The notes beneath the pieces were generated by a model, which saw only the letters and a program-made list of their open reading frames with translations, ran no database searches and was not told the DNA's origin. Shown one piece after another: positions 55,554 through 63,970 of a DNA stretch of 64,000 nt (position 1 is the stretch's first letter; the number at the start of each line of letters is the position of its first letter). The stretch is from NCBI RefSeq assembly GCF_014654725.1, contig NZ_JACVZV010000007.1, forward strand, positions 27,628 through 91,627. The letters are read 5' to 3'. The DNA comes from Vulcanococcus sp. Clear-D1 (lineage in GTDB: Bacteria; Cyanobacteriota; Cyanobacteriia; PCC-6307; Cyanobiaceae). The translations under genes and the position numbers were made by a program.

Positions 55554-55624
55554 GGCGGCATGGCCAAGTGGTAAGGCAGAGGATTGCAAATCCTTTACCC
55601 CCAGTTCGAATCTGGGTGCCGCCT
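55554..55624 (+). tRNA. tRNA-Cys (anticodon GCA)
   Basis: The acceptor arms GGCGGCA and TGCCGCC pair, with discriminator T, an identity element of cysteine tRNA. The anticodon loop TTGCAAA contains GCA, and the T-loop is AGTTCGAATCT. The length is 71 bases with no encoded CCA. A small hairpin GGGAG-TTTG-CTCCC precedes it at 55536-55549, and a -10-like TACGAT is at 55523. Confidence 0.95.
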
Positions 55625-55634
55625 CTCTTTCCGA

Positions 55635-56153
55635 TCAGCGCAGCTGAGCCTGGATCGTCCACGGTGGCTCTCCGAGCGCAGCCAGATCGCTGTTCATCGC
55701 CTCGCAGCGCAGATCGCTGGCATCGATCTGACAGCTTCCACGCACCGACCAGGTGCGTGGAAGCGTCTGCACCAAGCCGCGCCCATCAAACCGAGCCAGG
55801 CTGAGGCTCACCAGGTTGAAGCTCAGCGAACGCTTCAGGGAGCAACTGCCGTTGCGGCAGCCCATCGGTTCGCTGCCCTCAGCCAGTGCCCCCACCAGCG
55901 TGAGCCGGATCGAGGCACCGGGCTCCTTGGCCTCGGCCTGCACACTCAGGCGCAGCACCTCGGAGCTGCGTTGATCCAGCTGAAGCTCCTGGCAGCGCAG
56001 CCTGGGCGCCGCCCCGTGTTCCACCACGCAGCTGTTGGGGCGGTAGCGCCAACGGCCAAAAGCCTCCTCCACAGCAGCCGATGGCCGCCAGGGCCCCAGC
56101 AGCAGCGCAGCTGCCGCAAGCACGGCACCGCAACCCAAGGCGCGGCCCATCAT
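55635..56153 (-). CDS. Secreted or periplasmic protein, unknown function
   Basis: This 172-residue protein has a signal peptide ('GRALGCGAVLAAAALLLGPWRPSAA', first ~27 residues) and a mature part with six cysteines in three local pairs ('SCVVEHG...LRCQELQ', 'GCRNGSCSL', 'GSCQIDASDLRCEAM'). The spacing suggests disulfides in the periplasm. There is no similarity I recognise. Two adjacent ATGs (56153, 56150) overlap the stop of the small Cys-rich gene upstream (TGATG), suggesting coupled translation. Confidence 0.62.
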   Translation of the reverse strand: MMGRALGCGAVLAAAALLLGPWRPSAAVEEAFGRWRYRPNSCVVEHGAAPRLRCQELQLDQRSSEVLRLSVQAEAKEPGASIRLTLVGALAEGSEPMGCRNGSCSLKRSLSFNLVSLSLARFDGRGLVQTLPRTWSVRGSCQIDASDLRCEAMNSDLAALGEPPWTIQAQLR

Positions 56154-56377
56154 CAATAGCCGGAGTCGGCCACGCACATGCCAATGCACACCAACCCATT
56201 GCTGGCGGTGCGGCCGCAGTGACCGCAGAGCACCGGATCGGGATCCACCGTTTCAGGAGGTGTGTCGCTGGCGTCGGTTGGTGGTTCGGCGCCTCGCGGT
56301 GGCTGAAGGTCGGCGGCGGCGATGGCTGAGCTGGGCAGAGAATTCACCGCAGAGATGGCCCCGATTGGCTCGATCAT
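56153..56377 (-). CDS. Small Cys-rich protein, unknown function
   Basis: This is a 74-residue frame. The first ~45 residues are Pro/Ala/Asp-rich and probably disordered. The last ~20 contain 'LCGHCGRTASNGLVCIGMCV', a possible zinc knuckle with a CxxC and a CxxxC. Support for reality is the stop-start coupling (TGATG) with the next gene and the ordered C-terminal motif. Its ATG and the ATG of the divergent aldo/keto reductase share the same CATG at 56375-56378. Confidence 0.55.
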   Translation of the reverse strand: MIEPIGAISAVNSLPSSAIAAADLQPPRGAEPPTDASDTPPETVDPDPVLCGHCGRTASNGLVCIGMCVADSGY

Positions 56378-57374
56378 GGCAAGCAGCAGCCAGCAACCCG
56401 GGATCGGGGTGGGCACCTGGGCCTGGGGAAACCAGTTCCTGTGGGGCTACGAGCCTGAGCGCGACGACGAAGCCCTGGCCGCCACCTTCCGCCGCTGCCT
56501 GGAGCAGGGGCTGCACTTCTTCGACACGGCTGATTCCTACGGCACCGGCCGGCTCAACGGCCGCAGCGAGGCCCTGCTGGGCCGTTTTGCCTTGGCCGCC
56601 CCCGCCGAACAGCGAGCCCAGCTCTGCATTGCCACCAAATTGGCCCCCTTCCCCTGGCGCTTGGGGCGCCAGGGGTACCGCCGCGCCTTCGCCGCTTCGC
56701 AGGAACGGCTGCAGGGCCAACTGCACCGGGTGCAGCTGCACTGGAGCACTGCCCGCTATGCCCCCTGGCAGGAGGGGCCGCTCCTCGATGGCCTGGCCGA
56801 TCTGGTGCGCAGTGGTGCCGTGGCGAGCCTGGGGGTATCGAACATGGGACCCCAGCGGCTGCGCCAGCTGCACCGGCGACTGGCCGATCAGGGCGTACCC
56901 CTGCGCAGCCTGCAGGTGCAGCTCTCCCTGCTGGCACCGCAACCGGTGCTGGCGGGCGGGGTGGCGGAGGTGTGCCGTGAGCTCAACATCGAGCTGATCG
57001 CTTACAGCCCGCTCGCGCTGGGGCTGCTCAGCCGCAGCAACAGTCCAGCCGCCACTTCCTCGGCCATCGCCCGGCCGCTCACCGGCACCCGCCGCAGGCT
57101 CTTCCAGCAGCTGGAGCCCAAAGTGCAAGCCTTGCGCCAGCGGATGGCGGAGATCAGTGCGGGCAGGCCAGGTGGATTGGCCGCCGTCGCCCTCAACTGG
57201 TGCCGCGCCCATGGAGCGATGCCCATCCCGGGCTTACGCAGCTGCGCCCAGGTGGATGCCACGGCCGCTGCCCTCAGCTGGCAGCTGAGCAGCCACGAAC
57301 GCCACAGCCTCGATCAGCTGGTGGGACAGGCCGGCGCCGCAAGGATGCCGGCCAATCCCTTCCAAAGCGGCTGA
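56376..57374 (+). CDS. Aldo/keto reductase
   Basis: This 332-residue NADPH-dependent oxidoreductase is a TIM barrel. The catalytic Asp and Tyr are in 'FFDTADSYGTG', a Lys in 'IATKLAPFPW', a His-like position in 'VQLHWST', and the cofactor motifs 'LGVSNMGPQRL' and 'MPIPGLRSCAQVDATAA'. The substrate is unknown. The ATG at 56376 is preferred over a longer frame that would overlap the divergent gene. Its stop directly abuts the stop of the next, convergent gene (TGATCA). Confidence 0.9.
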   Translation: MASSSQQPGIGVGTWAWGNQFLWGYEPERDDEALAATFRRCLEQGLHFFDTADSYGTGRLNGRSEALLGRFALAAPAEQRAQLCIATKLAPFPWRLGRQGYRRAFAASQERLQGQLHRVQLHWSTARYAPWQEGPLLDGLADLVRSGAVASLGVSNMGPQRLRQLHRRLADQGVPLRSLQVQLSLLAPQPVLAGGVAEVCRELNIELIAYSPLALGLLSRSNSPAATSSAIARPLTGTRRRLFQQLEPKVQALRQRMAEISAGRPGGLAAVALNWCRAHGAMPIPGLRSCAQVDATAAALSWQLSSHERHSLDQLVGQAGAARMPANPFQSG

Positions 57375-58052
57375 TCAGGCCTGGCCCATCAGCGGCGAGG
57401 GATCGGGGGTGAGCACCACCGGCATGCGCTCGCGCTCAGGAGCTTCGGCGCTGTCCGCCGTCCGGCTCAACGACACGAGCCTGGGGCGTGGGGCTTCAAG
57501 CACGGCCGGCGCTGCTGGAGCTTCCGGGGCGGCAGGGCCCTCGTCACAGGCGGTCAGAGCCTCCTGCAGGAGGGAGTCGAAGGTGGCCCCGGGCAGACGG
57601 TGGCGGGCAATCTCCAGAAAGGCCCGGGCCAAGGATTCACCGGCGGCCGCCTTGAGGGCGGGGTTGGTGCGGCGCTGCTCCTGCTCCTCTTCAACCGCGC
57701 GGATGAACCGCTCGGTGACATCACGCTTGGTGGCCGCGCGGATCCGTGTTTCCTGCTCCTGAGGCGTGAGCTGAAGCTGCTGATCCAGCTCCTCGAGCCG
57801 ACGACTGATGCTCTCGAGCACTTCGCGGGCTTCCTTGCCCACGTGGGCGAGCTGGCCATCGGAGAGGCGGGGCAGATCCGCCACAAACACCTTGCCGTGG
57901 TCGCGCAGGGTGAGAAAGGTGGGGCGAACGCTGCTGCGGCTGGGGTAGGCGTCGCGGGGGCGCAGCGGGCGATTGGGAGGAATCGGACCAGCGGAGCTGC
58001 GCCGGCGAGTGATGCGGGTGGAAGCGTTTAAAAGCGAGCCGTTTAACGACAT
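57375..58052 (-). CDS. Conserved coiled-coil protein, unknown function
   Basis: This 225-residue soluble protein has a basic, Ser/Pro-rich N-terminus, then 'FLTLRDHGKVFVADLPRLSDGQ', a long charged helix (about 75-150, 'EVLESISRRLEELDQQLQLT') likely to form a coiled coil, and a Pro/Ala-rich C-terminal tail. I do not recognise the family. The ATG at 58052 is chosen because the upstream open frame lacks helix-forming sequence. Its neighbours (AKR and purM) give no clue. Confidence 0.6.
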   Translation of the reverse strand: MSLNGSLLNASTRITRRRSSAGPIPPNRPLRPRDAYPSRSSVRPTFLTLRDHGKVFVADLPRLSDGQLAHVGKEAREVLESISRRLEELDQQLQLTPQEQETRIRAATKRDVTERFIRAVEEEQEQRRTNPALKAAAGESLARAFLEIARHRLPGATFDSLLQEALTACDEGPAAPEAPAAPAVLEAPRPRLVSLSRTADSAEAPERERMPVVLTPDPSPLMGQA

Positions 58053-58223
58053 CTCAAACCTATAAAGAACGGACCTATGCGCTGTGTTCTGCGTTGCCGA
58101 ACAATCAGGCACGGCGCGGGCGTGATCAACGCCGCGCCGCAATGCCCAGACCCTAACGGCCTGGGGCGGCTTCACCGGGCTCAAGCGCCAGGCTGATGCA
58201 ATTTGGCAGCCAAGGCCGCCGAA

Positions 58224-59258
58224 TCAGTACGGCAATCCAGCCAGGGGCGCGGATCCCGCTGATCCAGGCTCCACCTGGCCGAGCAACCAGGCCTGGTGCC
58301 CCTGGCCCTCACACACCTGCAGGACCGCCTCCACAGCCTGCTCCGGCACCACAAGGCAGTACCCAACCCCAAGGTTGAAGGTGTTCCAGAGATCGGCCTC
58401 CGGCACCTCACCGTTCTCCTGCAACCAACGGAACAGCACCGGGCGCTCCCAGCTGCCGGGATCCAGGCGGGCATGCAGGCCTTCGGGCAGCGCCCGAGGC
58501 AGGTTTTCCGGCAGACCGCCGCCGGTGATGTGGGCCATGCCATGCAGCTCCACCTCAGCGGCAAGCAGCGCCTGCACCAGCGACGCATAAAGAACAGTGG
58601 GCTTCAGCAAGGCATCGAGCACGCCCTGGCCGCCGGGGCTGAGGCAGGTTTCGGGGGTCACGCCGCGCAGCTCAAGGATGCGGCGCACCAGGCTGAAACC
58701 ATTGCTGTGCACCCCGCTGCTGGCTACAGCCACGATGCGATCGCCCGCCTGCACCCGCGCCGGCTCGATCAACTCGTCTTCTTCCACCACAGCCACGCAG
58801 AACCCCGCCAGGTCGTAACGCCCGGGGCCGTAGAAGCCGGGCATCTCGGCGGTTTCACCGCCGAGCAAGGCACAGCCGCTCTGGCGGCAGCCATCGGCAA
58901 TGCCCTCCACCACCTCGGCCATCGCCTCTGGGGTGAGTTTGCCGGTGGCGATGTAGTCGAGAAAAAACAGGGGCTGGGCGCCACTGGTGATCACATCGTT
59001 CACGCACATCGCCACCAGATCGATGCCAACGCCGTGATGGCGCCCATGGGCCTGAGCCAGCTCGAGCTTGGTGCCCACGCCGTCGGTGCCCGACACCAGC
59101 AGCGGCTTGCGCATGCCCTGGGGCAGGCGACAGAGCCCGCCAAAACCACCCAGACCGCCCAGCACCTCAGGCCGGCGCGTGGACTCCACGCTTGAGCGGA
59201 TGCGCTCCACGAAGGCTCGCCCGGCCTCCACGTCAACGCCGGCTGTGCGGTAGTCCAT
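58224..59258 (-). CDS. purM: Phosphoribosylformylglycinamidine cyclo-ligase
   Basis: This 344-residue AIR synthase catalyses purine step 5. Signatures are '[13 protein letters not shown]' at the N-terminus, '[14 protein letters not shown]', '[14 protein letters not shown]' and '[14 protein letters not shown]'. The ATG at 59258 is preferred to GTG at 59270. The 171-base space downstream to the coiled-coil gene shows no obvious terminator with a T tract. Confidence 0.97.
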   Translation of the reverse strand: MDYRTAGVDVEAGRAFVERIRSSVESTRRPEVLGGLGGFGGLCRLPQGMRKPLLVSGTDGVGTKLELAQAHGRHHGVGIDLVAMCVNDVITSGAQPLFFLDYIATGKLTPEAMAEVVEGIADGCRQSGCALLGGETAEMPGFYGPGRYDLAGFCVAVVEEDELIEPARVQAGDRIVAVASSGVHSNGFSLVRRILELRGVTPETCLSPGGQGVLDALLKPTVLYASLVQALLAAEVELHGMAHITGGGLPENLPRALPEGLHARLDPGSWERPVLFRWLQENGEVPEADLWNTFNLGVGYCLVVPEQAVEAVLQVCEGQGHQAWLLGQVEPGSAGSAPLAGLPY

Positions 59259-59673
59259 CCCAGCAACCACTCACGGATCCCTTGATCCTGCCCGGCCAGG
59301 GGGCGGCACCACCACCAAATCGACAACCGCCCGCCGGATTGGCACACAGTTCGATCAGCCCCGCTTATTGAGGCGATCAGCGGCCGTGATCGAAGCACCC
59401 CCTTGCCAGCCCATCAGATCCCTGCGATAGCCCTCAATTCGAGATTTGATCGCAAATGCTGATCAATCAAACGCTCGCGATTGCAGACCAAATCCACCAC
59501 GCACTGCCAGTAACTTTGAGTCGTCGTCAATTCCCGATAGGAACTCCGTCAGCACATCGGATCAAAGATCCCTCGCAATTCGCGATGGCCACTGTCTGAA
59601 ATCCGCTCTTGAAGCTGATGGGCCACACCTTCTTTCAGTGGCTGCTGCGTGACCGCGGCGAGTTTCGCTTGTT
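59259..59673. other. 415-base intergenic region, purM to rlpA (divergent)
   Basis: No convincing gene is seen. The sequence is visibly less GC-rich than its surroundings between about 59430 and 59600 and has several short inverted repeats, for example TTTG-ATCG-CAAA (59446-59457) and TCGC-AATTC-GCGA (59573-59585). It must hold the promoters of purM and rlpA and could hold a small RNA, but I cannot define one. A 68-codon frame at 59446-59652 has no protein-like character. Confidence 0.35.
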
Positions 59674-60207
59674 ATGCGTCGCTTCTGTCTCCTAGGTGGC
59701 TCGGCCCTGTTGCTCTCCGGCAGCACCGGTCTCCCCCCGGCCTTCGCCACCACCGGCCGCGTTGCTGCTGAAACCAGCAGCCCCTCGCTTGAACTGGCGA
59801 TCCGCAGCGTGGAAACCAGCCTCGAGTCGGCCGATCCCTCAGACGAGCTTCAGATCAAACCTGCCGCTCCCGCGCTCCCCATTGCCACCCCCCCGCAGCA
59901 GCCACGGGTGAAATCGGTGAGTCAGGGTCAGGCCAGCTGGTACGGCCCCGGTTTCTTCGGGAACCGCACCGCAAGTGGTGAAGTGCTCCGGCCCGGCACC
60001 CTCACCGCCGCACACCGCACCCTGCCCTTCGGCACGCAGGTGCGCGTGACCAACATGGGCAACGGCCGCAGCGCCATCGTGCGCATCAACGATCGCGGCC
60101 CCTTCCATGGCAACCGGGTGATCGACCTGGCCCATGGCGCTGCCAACAACCTGGGCCTGATCTCGAGCGGGATCGCCAACGTGAAGCTGGAAGTGCTCCA
60201 GCCCTGA
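59674..60207 (+). CDS. rlpA: RlpA-like septal ring lytic transglycosylase
   Basis: This 177-residue exported protein has a signal peptide (about 1-26) without a lipobox Cys at the cleavage site, then a ~60-residue Ser/Ala/Pro linker and a double-psi beta-barrel domain (about 82-177). The domain carries 'ASWYGPGFFGNRTASGE' and 'GTQVRVTNMGNGRSAIVRIN' with the catalytic-type 'DRGPF'. RlpA cleaves glycan strands lacking stem peptides. No SPOR domain is present. A terminator follows. Confidence 0.9.
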   Translation: MRRFCLLGGSALLLSGSTGLPPAFATTGRVAAETSSPSLELAIRSVETSLESADPSDELQIKPAAPALPIATPPQQPRVKSVSQGQASWYGPGFFGNRTASGEVLRPGTLTAAHRTLPFGTQVRVTNMGNGRSAIVRINDRGPFHGNRVIDLAHGAANNLGLISSGIANVKLEVLQP

Positions 60208-60231
60208 TTGCCCCACAACGGGCATCCCTTC

Positions 60232-60263
60232 AGCCCACTGGCCGATCGGCCGGTGGGCTTTTT
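60232..60263 (+). terminator. Rho-independent terminator after rlpA
   Basis: AGCCCACTGGCC pairs with GGCCGGTGGGCT (one mismatch-type pair) around GATC, followed by T5. It lies 24 bases past the rlpA stop and 38 before panC-cmk. Confidence 0.88.
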
Positions 60264-60300
60264 GCTGGCCCGGTAGGGTCGCACCAAGCTGCAAGATCCC

Positions 60301-61857
60301 GTGCGCCTGCTGCGCCGCTGCACTGATCTGGAGGCCTGGCTCCGAAGCTGCGGAGCGGCGCCCTTGCATTTCGTGCCCACGATGGGAGCCCTCCACCCTG
60401 GGCACCAGAGCCTGATCGCGCGGGCAGGCCGCCTGCAGGTGGGGGTGCGGCCGCAGGTGCTGGTGAGCGTGTTCGTGAACCCGCTGCAATTCGGCGCCAA
60501 CGAGGATTTCGGCCGCTACCCCCGCCAGCTCGAGCGGGATGCCGAGCTGGCCGAGGCCGCTGGCGCCGATGCCCTGTTCGCCCCCAGCGTGGAGGAGCTC
60601 TACCCGGCCGGCGAGGGCGAACTCACGCGAATCCAACCGCCCGAATCCCTACAGGCGGGCCTGTGCGGCCGGCACCGCCCTGGCCACTTCAACGGCGTGG
60701 CCACGGTGGTGGCACGGCTGCTGGGGTTGATCCGGCCCGATCAGCTCCTACTAGGCGAAAAGGACTGGCAACAGCTGGTGATCCTGCAGCGGATGGCGGC
60801 GGATCTGGGCCTGCCGGTGCAGGTGGTGGGCTGCCCCACCCTGCGCGAGCCCGACGGCCTGGCCCTGAGCTCACGCAACAGCTACCTCAGCCCGGCGCAG
60901 CGCCTGCAGGCCAGCGCGTTGCCCCAGGCGCTGCAGGCTGTCGCCGCCTCCCCGCTGCCCCCTGGCAGTGTCCTGGCCCCCGCCTTGGCACAGGTGCAGC
61001 AACAGCTGGAGCAGGCCGGCCTGGTGCTCGACTATGTAGAAGCGGTGTGCCCCCGCAGCCTGCAGCCCCGCAGCACCCTCACGGGCCTCACCCTCCTGGC
61101 CGCCGCCGCCCACTGCGGCCCCAGCCGCCTAATCGACCACGTGTTTCTGATGAGCCGAGCCCCGATCGTTGCCATCGATGGCCCTGCCGGAGCCGGCAAG
61201 AGCACCGTGACCCGCGCCTTTGCTGAGCGGCTGGGGCTGATCTATCTCGACACCGGCGCCATGTACCGGGCCGTGACCTGGCTGGTGCAGCAAAGCGGCG
61301 TGGAAGCCAGCGATGCGGCGGCGGTGGCGCCGCTGCTGGAGGACCTCGATCTGCAGCTGAGCACCGCCGCCGCCGGGAGCCAACGGGTGAGCGTGAACGG
61401 CCACGACGTGACCGAGGCAATCCGCTCACCGGAGGTGACCGCCCAGGTGTCGGTGGTGGCGGCCCATGGCTGCGTGCGCGAAGCGCTCACCCGCCAGCAG
61501 CAGGCGATGGGTGAGCGGGGCGGGCTAGTGGCCGAAGGGCGCGACATCGGCACAGCCGTGTTCCCCGATGCCGAACTGAAGGTGTTTCTCACCGCCACGG
61601 TGGCCGAACGGGCCCGCCGCCGCGCCCTTGATCTGGAGCAACGTGGATTTGCCGTGCCGGCTCTGGCGGAACTCGAGGCCCAGATCGCCGAACGCGACCA
61701 CCTCGATTCCACGCGGGACGTGGCCCCGCTCACCCAGGCCGCCGATGCGGTGGAGCTGATCACCGATGGCCTGAGCATCGACGCGGTGATCGAGCAGCTG
61801 GGGCAGCTGTTCCGCCAGCGGGTGCCGCACGACGCCTGGCCGGAGCCGGCGGCCTAG
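60301..61857 (+). CDS. panC/cmk: Bifunctional pantoate-beta-alanine ligase / cytidylate kinase
   Basis: This 518-residue fusion has residues 1 to ~280 as PanC (vitamin B5 synthesis) with 'PTMGALHPGHQSLI' and 'GEKDWQQLVIL', and residues ~283-518 as CMP kinase with P-loop 'DGPAGAGKSTVTRAFAE', 'YLDTGAMYRAVTW' and 'GRDIGTAVFPDA'. The two activities belong to separate pathways; this fusion is known in cyanobacteria. The GTG at 60301 gives the canonical N-terminus. The stop overlaps the stop of the convergent phosphatase gene (CTAG). Confidence 0.96.
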   Translation: MRLLRRCTDLEAWLRSCGAAPLHFVPTMGALHPGHQSLIARAGRLQVGVRPQVLVSVFVNPLQFGANEDFGRYPRQLERDAELAEAAGADALFAPSVEELYPAGEGELTRIQPPESLQAGLCGRHRPGHFNGVATVVARLLGLIRPDQLLLGEKDWQQLVILQRMAADLGLPVQVVGCPTLREPDGLALSSRNSYLSPAQRLQASALPQALQAVAASPLPPGSVLAPALAQVQQQLEQAGLVLDYVEAVCPRSLQPRSTLTGLTLLAAAAHCGPSRLIDHVFLMSRAPIVAIDGPAGAGKSTVTRAFAERLGLIYLDTGAMYRAVTWLVQQSGVEASDAAAVAPLLEDLDLQLSTAAAGSQRVSVNGHDVTEAIRSPEVTAQVSVVAAHGCVREALTRQQQAMGERGGLVAEGRDIGTAVFPDAELKVFLTATVAERARRRALDLEQRGFAVPALAELEAQIAERDHLDSTRDVAPLTQAADAVELITDGLSIDAVIEQLGQLFRQRVPHDAWPEPAA

Positions 61858-62342
61858 CGCTCCTCGCGCAGCAGGCTCTCGAGCAGCCCCCCGCAGGCGT
61901 CCTCCAGCAGATCGAGCACATGCTCGAAGCCCTGCTCGCCGCCGTAATAGGGATCGGGCACCTCGCTGGCCCGGTGCTGGCGGCAATGGCTGGTCATCGG
62001 CTCAATCCGCGCCAGACCCGGCCGATCCCCCAGTTCGCGCGCCAGGGAACGCACGTTGCGCAGGTTGTCGTCATCCATGGTGAGGATGCGATCGAAGGCG
62101 CTGAAATCCGCCAGCTCGATCTGGCGCGCGCGGCTGGGCAGATGAATGCCACGGCGCTCCGCGGCGGCACGCATGCGCCGATCGGCAGGGTTGCCCACGT
62201 GCCAGCCGCCGGTGCCGGCGCTATCCACCACAAAGCGATCCTCCAGACCCTCACGGGCGATCAGATGCAAAAACACTCCCTCGGCGGCCGGTGAGCGGCA
62301 GATATTGCCGAGGCAGACAAACAACAGGCGCTGCTCAGCCAT
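61854..62342 (-). CDS. Low-molecular-weight protein-tyrosine phosphatase
   Basis: This 162-residue enzyme has the active-site loop 'VCLGNICRSPAAEG' with Cys10 and Arg16 (CX5R), and the general-acid Asp in 'VPDPYYGGEQG'. It dephosphorylates proteins or, in some members, arginine-phosphate. It is the last gene of a cpcE-cpcF-phosphatase run; its ATG overlaps the cpcF stop by eight bases. Confidence 0.94.
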   Translation of the reverse strand: MAEQRLLFVCLGNICRSPAAEGVFLHLIAREGLEDRFVVDSAGTGGWHVGNPADRRMRAAAERRGIHLPSRARQIELADFSAFDRILTMDDDNLRNVRSLARELGDRPGLARIEPMTSHCRQHRASEVPDPYYGGEQGFEHVLDLLEDACGGLLESLLREER

Positions 62343-63012
62343 GGTTCACCCCCAGGCGCTGCAGGGCCAGGGCGGCCCGGAGCTGCACCACTGGCGCCTC
62401 CTCAGTTGGATTCCGGCATAGACCGATCAGCGCGTCGTGCAGGCGCTGCTGCGCAGCGGGCCCCTCGGCCAGCTCGGGATGCACGGCGGGCGCGAGGGAT
62501 TCAAGCCCCACCACCACGGCGTAACGCACCACCCACTCACCATCGCGGCAACCCTCCACCAGAGCCTGCAGGCAGCGCTCAGCCGTGGTGCGGCGCTGCG
62601 GCGGCGGAAGCGCATCGAGCCGCAATTGCCCCAGACCCCGGGCCGCCGCACGGCGCACGCTGGGGCCGATGTCTTTGCCGAGGGCATCCTCAAGCACCTC
62701 CAGGCCGCGCACATCACCGATGCCGGCCAGGGCGCGCACGGCCCAGGCACGGGCGCCGTAGTTGTAGCCGTCGATGTTGGTGAGGATCGTGTCGACGGCA
62801 GGCACGCCGATGGCGATCAGGCCGTCGACGGCGGCCACGGCAGCACCTGGGTTGTTGAAGCCCAGCACCTCCACCAGGCAGGTCGCACCATCGGGATGGG
62901 CGGAGGCGGCAAGGGCTTGGGTGGCCTGGAGAAGGCCTAGGGCGCTATCGGCGCGCTGCACGGCCTCCACCAGAGCCGCCACATCCGATTGGGTCACAAC
63001 AGAAGTGCTCAT
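62335..63012 (-). CDS. cpcF: Phycocyanobilin lyase subunit CpcF-like
   Basis: This 225-residue HEAT-type protein has 'LVEVLGFNNPGAAVAAVDGLI', 'ILTNIDGYNYGARAWAVRALAGIGD' and 'WVVRYAVVVGLESL'. CpcF and CpcE form a heterodimer that attaches a bilin to the alpha-84 Cys of phycocyanin. Assignment to CpcF rather than RpcF, PecF or another E/F-type lyase rests on size and on pairing with the cpcE-like gene. The ATG overlaps the cpcE stop (ATGA). Confidence 0.88.
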   Translation of the reverse strand: MSTSVVTQSDVAALVEAVQRADSALGLLQATQALAASAHPDGATCLVEVLGFNNPGAAVAAVDGLIAIGVPAVDTILTNIDGYNYGARAWAVRALAGIGDVRGLEVLEDALGKDIGPSVRRAAARGLGQLRLDALPPPQRRTTAERCLQALVEGCRDGEWVVRYAVVVGLESLAPAVHPELAEGPAAQQRLHDALIGLCRNPTEEAPVVQLRAALALQRLGVNHG

Positions 63013-63914
63013 AGCAGGGCATCCATCGCATCGAGCACCGCCACGGTGGCGGCATCAGGTGCCTCGCCAGACGAAGCGGCATGGCCGCCCGCCGAACCAG
63101 CGCCCTGTTCCACCAGGCCGCGCAGGGCAATCAGCTTGAGGCTGTTCTCGGCCAGGGTGGCGGCGATGGGCTCAAGGGCCTCGCGCCAACCGGCGGCCCC
63201 CAGATCCATCAGGGCAGCACGGCGCACCTGCAACTGCTGATGTTGCAGCAATTGCACCAGCTGATCACCCCAGCGACGCTCCTGGGTGAGCTGCAGCAGA
63301 GCCCGGTAGGCGGCGCTGCGGATCAAGGGCCGCTCATGGGCCACAAACGGCTCGATCACCGCCAACACCGGCGGCTCGGCCACACCGATCTCTCCGAGGG
63401 CTTCGAGCAGCGCTTCACAAGGTTCCTGCAGCCGAGGCGTGCCGGGTTGCTGGGCTCCGGCCACCGCCGGGCCACTAGCTAATCGGCGGCGCAGGGGCTC
63501 AACCGCCGCTTGAGCACGCAGATCACCGAGGGCGCGTGCTGCGGCTTCGCGCAGGCCGTGATCTTCGTCCTCGAGGGTGGCCAGCAGATCAGGAATGGCC
63601 GCCTGGGCGCTCTGGCCCAGCTTGCCGAGGGCGCGGGCTGCATTCCGCGCCACGGCATTTTCTTCCACGCCAGCCCCGGGGTCGCGGGGGCGGCGCTGAC
63701 GCAACGCCTCCTGTAACAGGGGCACCGCATCGGGATGCGTGCTGCGGTTGCGGCCCAACCACCAGGCCGCGTAGTACTGCGCGGAGGGGTCATCGGTGAG
63801 GCGCAGGCGACGCAGCGCCTCCTCTTCACTGATCGGATCTCCGTTGCCCGGAATCGATGGGTCGGCGTCGCCGGCGGCCATGGCCCAAAACGATGGCGCT
63901 GCTGATGCTGCCAT
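63009..63914 (-). CDS. cpcE: Phycocyanobilin lyase subunit CpcE-like
   Basis: This protein of about 301 residues is made of HEAT-like repeats, with 'SEEEALRRLRLTDDPSAQYYAAWWLGRNR' at its start, 'VARNAARALGKLG', 'GLREAAARALGDL' and 'LIRSAAYRALLQLTQERRWG'. It is the partner of CpcF in chromophore attachment to phycocyanin alpha. ATGs at 63914 and 63881 are both possible; neither changes the conserved part. Upstream is a strong terminator of a gene beyond the window edge, likely the end of an antenna or neighbouring operon. Confidence 0.9.
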   Translation of the reverse strand: MAASAAPSFWAMAAGDADPSIPGNGDPISEEEALRRLRLTDDPSAQYYAAWWLGRNRSTHPDAVPLLQEALRQRRPRDPGAGVEENAVARNAARALGKLGQSAQAAIPDLLATLEDEDHGLREAAARALGDLRAQAAVEPLRRRLASGPAVAGAQQPGTPRLQEPCEALLEALGEIGVAEPPVLAVIEPFVAHERPLIRSAAYRALLQLTQERRWGDQLVQLLQHQQLQVRRAALMDLGAAGWREALEPIAATLAENSLKLIALRGLVEQGAGSAGGHAASSGEAPDAATVAVLDAMDALL

Positions 63915-63945
63915 CGCCGCCGGCCCCAGCGCAGACGGATGCAAC

Positions 63946-63970
63946 AAAAAAGCCCCCCTTGCGGGGGGCT
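63946..63970 (-). terminator. Rho-independent terminator of a gene beyond the right edge
   Basis: On the minus strand AGCCCCCC pairs with GGGGGGCT around a four-base loop, followed by T6. It lies between the window edge and cpcE, so it ends a minus-strand transcript whose gene is to the right. If that gene is cpcA, then cpcE is fed by read-through or by its own promoter. The last 30 bases of the window show no identifiable coding sequence. Confidence 0.85.

Noticed and set aside
59446..59652. 68-codon frame in the purM-rlpA gap
   Set aside because: The sequence is polar and unordered, with no motif and no convincing ribosome binding site.
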